Shown one piece after another: positions 56,741 to 64,000 of a stretch of 64,000 nt of DNA; the first letter of the stretch is position 1; each line of letters opens with the position of its first letter. Made by a program: the position numbers and the translations under genes. Under the pieces are notes generated by a model. That model worked only from the letters and a program-made list of their open reading frames with translations, ran no database searches and was not told the origin of the DNA. Source of the stretch: Saccopteryx bilineata (lineage: Eukaryota; Chordata; Mammalia; Chiroptera; Emballonuridae); assembly GCF_036850765.1 (NCBI RefSeq), contig NC_089496.1, forward strand, positions 48,288,113-48,352,112. The letters are read 5' to 3'.

Positions 56741-58189
56741 GCACATTTAGTTACAAAGAGAAAGAGAGGTCAACACGAGTGTCTAGCAGTAACAGCGATG
56801 TCAAAGTTGCTGAAACACTGATCGGTGTTGAGGTAGCGTTAGCTCAGCTCTCTGCTCTCAGGATAAATCTACACTGCACCGTAAACAGAGGAAGTATCTG
56901 CCTCTTCTTCCGAAAAGTTGTGCTTATATGAAAAGACATGCTGAGTTCACCCGTTTAACTGGAAGTCCTTTGGTGTTGTCTATTTAGTAGTCTATAATAG
57001 AAAAGAAGAAAGTACACCCAGGAGACTCTTTTTAAACTTAGCGTTGTATTTTCTTCATGAGTTCACCCTTACTCACAGAGTCATGTATTCATTCATTCAT
57101 TCACTCATCCATCCATCCATCCATCCATCCATCCATCCATTCATTTTATCCCACGGGACTATTACAGTGTTTTAATGAAGTAGTAGTCTGAGTCAATAAA
57201 GACACAAAGTACTGAATGCAATATGTATTGTGAAGTGAAGTTTCTTCCAGAAACCGGCTTTCATGCTGCAAGTCAAGATGTACAACAAGCAACCACAGCG
57301 ATCTAAAAATAGACCAAGGTCCACCTCCGGCCCTTTTCATCTTCACTCTCCATTAGGAAAAACGTCAGCATCACCTGGCTCTTCAAGGGCTGTGCGACTG
57401 CAGCACCCCTTGAGCCCACGCTCCATTTTCTGGACAGCACAATCAAATTAATCCCTGTCATATGCTTTGCGTGGGTGTCACCATTATTAAAAACCAATGT
57501 GGAAACGGCTTGGAAGAGAGCTGATTAGCAATCACAATTTTAAAAAGACCTTAAAATTGAATAATCGACCAGGTGAGAGATGAACTCATTGCCAGAGGAT
57601 GAACTCCTCTGTCCCCTGGAGAAGCGGCAAACGGGGAGGTGACCAAGAATGCTCGTCATCAGATTAAATAATAAAAAGAGCCAAAACTCATTTTCCACTT
57701 CCGTATTTGTTATCTGATTCACTTGACCTATTATCCAAGTTTTGTATACATCAGTTGGAAGGGCGCTTCCTTTGCAGATACAATATTAACAGAGAATACA
57801 TAAGGGAAAAGAAACGTGTCTGTCCATTAGACTCATCAACTCCTACTCCTGCCCGCCCTTTCTTTGACATCGTCCCAGCACATGCATGAAAATGGTTACC
57901 TAGAGTAAACAAGAGGCTTGCATCAATCCGTGTGTTTTCATTCCTGATTGAAGAAGGGCATTCTATTATAATTTATATACCTTTATATAATTATAATTCA
58001 ACACACCTTTTATGTCAGCGATCTCCAAACTCTTCCATGATCTCTCGTGAGTTGAGTCCATTTATTTTGTACATATTTCACAACTTCCTATGAGAGCTTA
58101 TTGGGGCCCTTTGTTAAATATCGCCGGCAAATGGAAAGACATAAAGATGTAGTAAAGAACAAAGAATGGTAGCCAGGAATAATATGAAT
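56741..58189. other. Unique sequence with tetranucleotide repeat
   Basis: Nothing beyond the CATT/CATC repeat was recognised. Confidence 0.45.
57083..57145 (+). repeat. (CATT)n followed by (CATC)n
   Basis: ATTC/ATCC tetramers, about 15 units, switch from CATT to CATC and back. Confidence 0.93.
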
Positions 58190-58440
58190 AGCACTGAATT
58201 CTGAATCAGGAGTTCTGGATTCAAATTCTAGTCTTATAATCTTTTGAAACACATCCTGTGTGTGTTCAGTGATAGAACCAAATTCTTCTTTCATTCAAAA
58301 GCATAACCCACAACTAATGTATCACATTACAAAGTAGTAACCTCATGTCTTTTCATGTGAAAATAATACAGTAACTCACAGGTCTGCTGTGAAGAGTAAA
58401 TGGAATAACACATGTAAAAGAGATGTTGCAATATAAGGTA
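58190..58440 (+). mobile_element. MIR, sense
   Basis: GAGTTCTGGATTCAAATTCT at the start and AATAATACAGTAACTCACAG, CTGTGAAGAGTAAATGGAAT near the end frame a diverged MIR. Confidence 0.55.
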
Positions 58441-59439
58441 CCTTTGTTAATAATATCAGTAGATAATTCAATCAACAGATGGTCCAAACTCCTCATTTGA
58501 ACCAATGTTCTCTGACGATACCTTCACCTGAGACACTGACAAGCTGTCGTTCTTCACTATTTAGATTTAGTAAAGCTCTCCTTTCCCCCTCTTGCAGAAA
58601 ATGAAGGTGGTAACAACTGGGAAATGCAGAGACCGGGCTGACCGAGAGAAGAGAAAAAATAATTTCAGAGATTATCACTCTCAGAATACAGAAGAGTTGT
58701 GGTTTATGGGCATAAATGAGTAGGCACAAAATAAATTGAATTACTAATTAAATAAAACTCAGGTTGCAAATGTAGACACATTGAGCCTCATTCATTCTAG
58801 TTGATATATATAGCTCAACTGACAAATAACTTCTGGAAAGAATTTCTACATGTTGACTCATAAATCCTTTTTATTTGTTATTTTTTCAACCAATCAAATT
58901 ATTAAATCCATACATAGAAATTACTTTCTCAGGTCAGTCTCTTGCTCCTTCAGAATTTCAAACATGGAAAGGTCTGGGAGATCATCAATAGCAGTAATGC
59001 CCAGCAGAACTCTCTGCGATGACAGAAGTGTCATATGATTTGTTACCCAATAGCTACCTGTGGCCCAGTGAACACTGGAAATATTTCTGGTGCAACTGAG
59101 AAACTGAATTTGTAATTTTATTTAATTTCAGTTAATTTTGGTGTAAACAATCGCCTCACCTACAACCCCAGGGTTGCTCTGCTGAGAGGCATTCGGTCAC
59201 GCTTCAGGGACAGACTCCTGTGTACTGGTGGGAATTCAAGAAGAGAAAAATAGTCATCCTTTAGACTTGCTTTGGAAGGATTCCTTCAAACTCTGAGATT
59301 CTACTATATTAAAGAATAAGCCAAATGACCAATTTAAAGGAGAGGAAGAGATATCTACATTTTAATCAGTGACCAGCCTCATGTCATGAATTATCTCAGC
59401 ACCCTTATACCACGCAACTGCGAAAGTTTGGTATATTCA
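58441..59439. other. AT-rich unique sequence
   Basis: Nothing recognised. Confidence 0.45.
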
Positions 59440-60050
59440 GATGCTTCTTCTTTCTAACTGAACCCAGACATTTTTTTTCAGGTAACAGAGTGGCCATGGC
59501 ATCAGGGAAACTGGGCCAGCCTTTGCCTCAGGAATGGATCCTGATTGGTCTAAACCATTGATAGCAGCAGCCCAGGAGCAGACCCTGATTGGTCTAAACC
59601 AAACAGGGCAGCCCATGATTTAGACACGAGTCTATGATGTATTGTAACTGCGGTCAGTGAGACATGGAGCGGAGTCAACTGGCGAAGGAAGGGTAGAGTG
59701 AGGTCGCGTTAGAACATGGTCTCCTCACTCTTAAGACCCCGTTTGCCTCTGGAGCTTGTTGTCTATAAACCTGATGCCTGGGACTCCCGCAGCCATTTTC
59801 TGACTGTGAGGAGAGCCACCCTGAGGACTGGCCACCCTGCTGAGGATGACAGAGCAGAAAGATGGGGAGAACCTAGGCTTCTGATGACACTGGTGAGCTC
59901 CAAACCAACCACTCCCAGAGTAATCCTACTGCTTTTCCATTTATGTGAAAGAACATATATTCCTTGGATTTTTTTTATTTTTTTTTATTTTTTGGCCACT
60001 TTGGGTTAGATTCTCTTGCTTCCACCAAAAGCATTCTGATGCAACAGTCC
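59440..60050 (+). mobile_element. Ancient LTR-like repeat
   Basis: CTGATTGGTCTAAACC appears twice (near 59547 and 59589). The downstream GGGGAGAACCTAGGCTTCTG, GATGACACTGGTGAGCTCC and ATTTATGTGAAAGAACATAT resemble the 3' part of MaLR/ERVL-type elements. Any coding part is missing. Confidence 0.45.
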
Positions 60051-60069
60051 TCTATTAACTACCAGGTAG

Positions 60070-60260
60070 GTACTTAACAGGCACTAATATCTTAGTCAGT
60101 CCTCTAACAACTATCTGCAGAAAGTTTCATCGATTCTATCCGGCAGCTGTGAAGTCTGAGACCCATGAGAGATGGAAGTTGCCAAGGTCACCTGACTCAT
60201 CAGTGGCTATGTCAAGATAGAAAGTCAGGTGTGCCTGATGCCAAAGTCCCCCAGCTCCTG
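60070..60260 (-). mobile_element. MIR fragment, antisense
   Basis: ACAACTATCTGCAGAAAGTT, TGAAGTCTGAGACCCATGAG and TTGCCAAGGTCACCTGACTC follow antisense MIR. Confidence 0.5.
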
Positions 60261-60750
60261 CCTCTCGGCACTACGTCCCAGGGGGCACGCAGGGTTAGCA
60301 GGAAGTCTAGCGTGGCCGTGGCCACTTCACTCTTCCCGCCCTCTGCGGATCCTCACGTAGAGAATAAGGTGGCCTGCCTAGGTGACCTCACACACCTAGG
60401 TTATAAATGAAAAACAATTAGAGCTGTGACTCATTTCCACTTTTTTCTCCAAAGCATATCCTTCGCCCTTTTTCTGTTGGCGAGAAAGCCGGCTCTGAAG
60501 GCATAAACCCCACCTCCCATCAGACTTCTTGCAGTCTCCTCTCTGCCACGCCTGACGCTCTTAGCTGGCTAGGCAGGGAGCTGTGCGGATACTGCAGCTG
60601 CGAAACGCACCCTCCTGCCCTCTTTCCCTCCCAACCCACCGAGCACGGCAGCGGCCTGGCCTGCCACAAACACTGGGAGTCACGGGAAAAGCCTAGGAGC
60701 CTCTCGACTCCACCCCTGAGTGGGGATGTGCGTTCCTGAACCCTGGACCA

Positions 60751-60780
60751 AGCAGCAGCAGCAGCAGCAGCGAGCAGCAG
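60751..60780 (+). repeat. (CAG)n in noncoding sequence
   Basis: Seven CAG units, then CGAGCAGCAG. No coding frame is supported. Confidence 0.92.
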
Positions 60781-61467
60781 TCCGAGTCTGCGGTTATTAG
60801 CCCAGCCCGCGGTATGCTACCTCCCAGAGAGATTATATGCTAATAGGTGCATTTGCTCTCTTTGTTTTGATGCCTCCAGATGGACTCTTTCCCCGACCAG
60901 TGGAAAAAACATCTTCAAGGCTTTTCATTTAGTTGTCAGGGAGATGGCTTGTGAGGCCTTGATTTATGTCCGTGGTTGAGGCTCAGATCTGTTTAGAGAC
61001 TTTGAAAGCATTTAAAAGTGGGGATGCATAAGGAATCCGGAGCTTTAAATAATATTAAGTAGATACTCTCCCACCCAGGAAGCGGAGCTTAACCCCGTCC
61101 GCCTTGAGTGTGGGCTGGATTTAGCACCTGGTCTCCAACGACTAAGAGTATGGGAAGGAGAAAACAGTCATTTGGAGAAATCTGGCGAACCGGACCCCGC
61201 CTTGCACAAGAGATCAAGTCGATCATAACGAGTGATACCACGGGGAGGTCACGTAGTCCCTGATAGAATGCGGTCTTCCTTCCCCAAAACCCAGAACTTC
61301 TTACTAATCCTACGAAAAACATCAAAAAGACTAAAAAAATATTTTAAGTAAAAAAAAATAAAAGGAAAACATCTAATAAACCCAAACTGAGAGACATTCT
61401 CCACAACGTCTGACCAGTACTCCTCAAAACGGTCAAGGTCATTGGAAACAATGGAAGGCTGAGACGC

Positions 61468-61535
61468 GGTTACAGCCCACTGGAGGTTACAGCCCACTGG
61501 AGGTTACAGCCCACTGGAGGTTACAGCCCACTGGA
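61468..61535 (+). repeat. 17-bp tandem repeat, four identical copies
   Basis: GGTTACAGCCCACTGGA is repeated four times without a gap or mismatch. Confidence 0.96.
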
Positions 61536-61974
61536 GACGGAATGAGACAGAAGACCGCATGCAGTGCGGTGTCCCGGAGGGGGGCCTGGAGCAGGAGGTG
61601 GGCGGTTGTTGGTGAACTTGGCAAAACTCAAATCAAGTTTGGAGTTCAGTGAACAGCAATGTACCAAGGTCAAGTGCATGCACTTTCTTTGCTTTGATGC
61701 AAGTGCCACAGAGAAGTAAGATGTCACCAGGCACGGAAACCGGGTGAACGGGGCACAGAGACTGTCTGCATCAGCTGTGCCACTTCTCTGTAAATCCAAA
61801 ATCGTTCCCAAATGAAGTGTATTTAAGAAGAGGAACGACTGCCCTCTTTTCCACCTTCCCCGAAACACACACACACATCCACCCGCAGGCCTGTGCGACT
61901 GGGCTGGGGGGCGGGGTGGGGGGGAATTACAGGTAGGCTAAAAGAAGGCAAAGGGAATAGGAATCATTCCCACG

Positions 61975-62085
61975 AGGAGGAGGAAAGGTGTAGAGAAGAC
62001 AGGAGGAGGGGGAGGAGGAGAGGAGGGGAGAAGGGGAGAAGGGGAGGAAGGGAGAAGGGAGGAGAAGCGGGGAGAGGAAGGTATA
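61975..62085 (+). repeat. Purine-rich GGAGGA/GGGGAGAA tract
   Basis: About 110 bp of nearly only purines on the plus strand, with irregular GGAGG and GGGGAGAAG units. Confidence 0.9.
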
Positions 62086-62289
62086 ATGGTGAATGCACTC
62101 AGGGTTTGGTCCCTGCTCAGGAGCAAGGAAACAAGACTAAAGTAGCAAAAGACAGTGAGCAGGGCTGCCCACGCCCAGGTCCTCGGGAGTGGCGATGTCA
62201 CTGCAGCCTGACACATTTGGGTATTTTGTTCAGAAATGCCAAAAGCGTGCAGAAACGATGAGGCTGACTTCTGCAGCATGGAGGTAGAG

Positions 62290-62680
62290 GTGACCGGCCT
62301 GGGCTCACCAATCCCTTTCCCTCTTCCAGGGCCCCCAAGAAAGCTGCATGTCCCAGCCAGCCTTGCTTTCGGACCGGTGCCGTGCGACCCAGTTCTGGCC
62401 AGCGGTGTGTCCGTGGAAATGACGTGCCCCCTCCCCCAGCCTTTACATCTCACACTATCCACAGCCCTCACTCTCCCTCTCTCCTGCTCACAGACAGGTG
62501 ACCGGAAGCGAAGGCCTCGGACAGTAAAGCCACGTCACAGAAGGTGCCCAGACGGAAGAGAGGCTCGAGTTGCCGAGGATGGTGGCCAAGTAAGAAATGA
62601 AGTTTGACTGTGGTGAGCCATTGAGATCTGAGGCTTGTATGTTACAGCAGCTAGCCTATCCTAATACAGGATATTATACA
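62290..62680 (+). mobile_element. Ancient LTR-like repeat, 3' part
   Basis: GCCATTGAGATCTGAGGCTT, then GTATGTTACAGCAGCTAGCC and TATCCTAATACAGGA, is the standard end of many old mammalian LTR-type repeats. The family is not resolved. Confidence 0.5.
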
Positions 62681-62934
62681 CAAATAACTAATGACCAAAC
62701 CATTCTAGGGCAGTTCCCAGTGTGGAAGGCAGAGGAGGTGGCATTAGTCTGTGGCCTCGAAGGATGAAGCTTTTGGTCTGGCAGAGTTGGGGCCTGAGTA
62801 TTCCCGGTGGAGAGATCTACCCGGCAGGACTACCGACGCAGTCACCAGCAGAGCACAGTCAAGCGTGGGGACTGGCGTGTGGTTCATTTTAGCTGAAACA
62901 CTGCAGGGAGGGATGGGAATACGGGGAAATGAGG

Positions 62935-63150
62935 CCGCAGAGGAAAGTCTGGGCCATACCATAGCAAGTCCTAAGGGATGTTTTAAAGTAATAATAACTC
63001 CAAGTGCTTAAGGTTTGTAAGCAAGGGTGTGACAGGAGCAGAGCTCCAGCCTCATTCTGACCCAGCTCACAGCGTGAAGCGTGTGTGCAGGAAGGCAGGC
63101 CCAGAGCCCTGTGGTAGGACTCCTGCAGTAGCCGAGTGGGGACAGCCTGA
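62935..63150 (-). mobile_element. L2 fragment, antisense
   Basis: TTTGTAAGCAAGGGTGTGAC, then GGCAGGCCCAGAGCCCTGT and CTCCTGCAGTAGCCGAG, resemble the antisense L2 region that follows the 28-kb copy's end. Confidence 0.5.
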
Positions 63151-64000
63151 ACTAAAGAATGGCGAGCAGGGAGAGACAGTGCCAGGGCTGACATCCCATC
63201 AGCCGGTAGGAGTCTTTCAGCTGCGCGGGACACAATGTCACTGGCCGTGACTTCCTGTCACTCAGCATTGCTTCAGCCCCTCTCCCTGCCACTCCCACAG
63301 GCAGTGCTCCTTCCCTCCCGACTGGGGCTGCCTGTATCTGCAGCTGTGAAGAACAAACAATTCCCAGGAAAAGCGATTAGAAAGGTTTAACGTCTTATCC
63401 AACAAGTTGTTCCCATCTTCCTGTACCCACAGGCCAAGTCCGAGACTTGCAATTTACAGGACAAAGTGTAATGCTTCTTCCCTTCCCTTCCTTCATTTCT
63501 CCCTCTCATTATTTCTCTTTCCCTTCTACATGCAGGTCAACAAATACTTGTTGCCTCTTCACAGCAGCTGTGCAAACTGTCAGGGATATAAACTGAAATA
63601 AGAAAGTGTATGAAGTTAAGTCTTCTCCTGAGGAAGGAGTCAGAACTGCCGGTGCAGATGCAGCTAACTGTGAGACAAAGTGCACTGACGTGGGTGTCTC
63701 TGGGCTACAGGATCACAGAGACCAGACTCGTTCTGCCCAGGTCAAACAGAGAGGCAGTGGGAATAAGCCTGGGCCTGGACAGACACACAGACCACTGCTG
63801 GGCTGAGAAGTGGGAGGGGCATTCAAGGCCATGAGCAAAAAAACACATCACGGCCAAGGCTTAGAATGGTAAGGAGTCCAGTATATTGTTCAGGACACTT
63901 AGTTTGAGGTGACAGAAACTGAACTCAAACTGACTTAAACAAGAAAGACAGACTGACAGACAACACACTGGCTCATAAAACCAGGCTTCAGGTGTATTCA
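63151..64000. other. Unique sequence at the right edge
   Basis: Nothing recognised. Confidence 0.45.

Larger units (their letters stand above)
60261..62289. other. Unique sequence with three simple repeats
   Basis: It contains the CAG run, the 17-bp repeat and the purine tract. No coding sequence is recognised. Confidence 0.45.
20581..64000 (-). other. 5' side of the MESPTKE exon: gene flank or intron of longer PDE1C transcripts
   Basis: No coding exon was recognised across this 43 kb. PDE1C is known to use alternative first exons over a long region in other mammals, so this may be intron of isoforms that start farther upstream, or intergenic DNA. The sequence alone does not decide. Confidence 0.4.

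Noticed and set aside
60751..60780. Coding polyglutamine or polyalanine tract
   Set aside because: The CAG run is short and lies in no supported exon.
61468..61535. CRISPR-like array
   Set aside because: The repeats are directly adjacent with no spacers, in a mammalian genome.
1..64000. Endogenous retrovirus with gag, pol or env
   Set aside because: No retroviral protein motif was seen on either strand. Only short LTR-like 3' ends of ancient repeats are present.

Overview
This is mammalian nuclear DNA, almost certainly from a bat. There are no dense reading frames. Short interspersed elements (SINEs) with tRNA-like heads dominate, alongside old L1, L2 and MIR fragments and several young-looking cut-and-paste DNA transposons of the hAT and Tc1/mariner groups. 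The SINE types seen and the presence of recent DNA transposons point to Chiroptera. I lean to a rhinolophoid (Yinpterochiroptera) bat, but that placement comes from memory of SINE families and is not certain.

The only protein-coding sequence I can support is one exon on the minus strand at 19549-19649. It encodes the N-terminus of PDE1C, the Ca2+/calmodulin-dependent cyclic-nucleotide phosphodiesterase 1C, and is followed by a good splice donor. About 0.55 kb upstream in gene direction lies a CpG island (about 20095-20580). It contains a second donor at 20196, so it is a plausible promoter plus noncoding first exon. Everything below 19548 would be PDE1C intron. Everything above about 20580 is 5' flank, or intron of transcripts that start farther upstream. 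No other PDE1C exon was recognised.

Layout: 1-6.3 kb is mostly unique intron with MIR/L2 pieces, a 350-bp hAT element resembling OposCharlie1 (OC1), and CA/TG repeats. 6.3-15.8 kb holds four dimeric SINEs, an L1 3' end, a mariner remnant with transposase fragments, a mariner MITE split by a SINE, and an L2 with an internal 126-bp duplication. 15.8-22.0 kb is free of recent SINEs and contains the PDE1C exon and CpG island. 22-35 kb holds SINEs, L2, an L1 3' end, possible conserved noncoding sequence and a 215-bp SPIN-type hAT element. 35.4-36.0 kb is a SINE whose tail has grown into a ~400-bp pure-purine GGAGA array. 36-42 kb holds SINEs and unique sequence. 42-45 kb is an old L1 (ORF1 region into the start of ORF2) cut by a SINE, a hAT element and a small poly(A) insertion, with a second inverted hAT copy just outside. 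45-57 kb holds MER5A, L2, tandemly inserted SINEs and degraded L1. 57-64 kb is mostly unique, with MIR, LTR-like fragments and short tandem repeats.

The genes do not form a system here: one exon sits in a large regulatory and intronic landscape. The most interesting content is the set of at least three separate hAT families plus two mariner families, some of which match families known for horizontal transfer between animals. I found no previously undescribed functional system.
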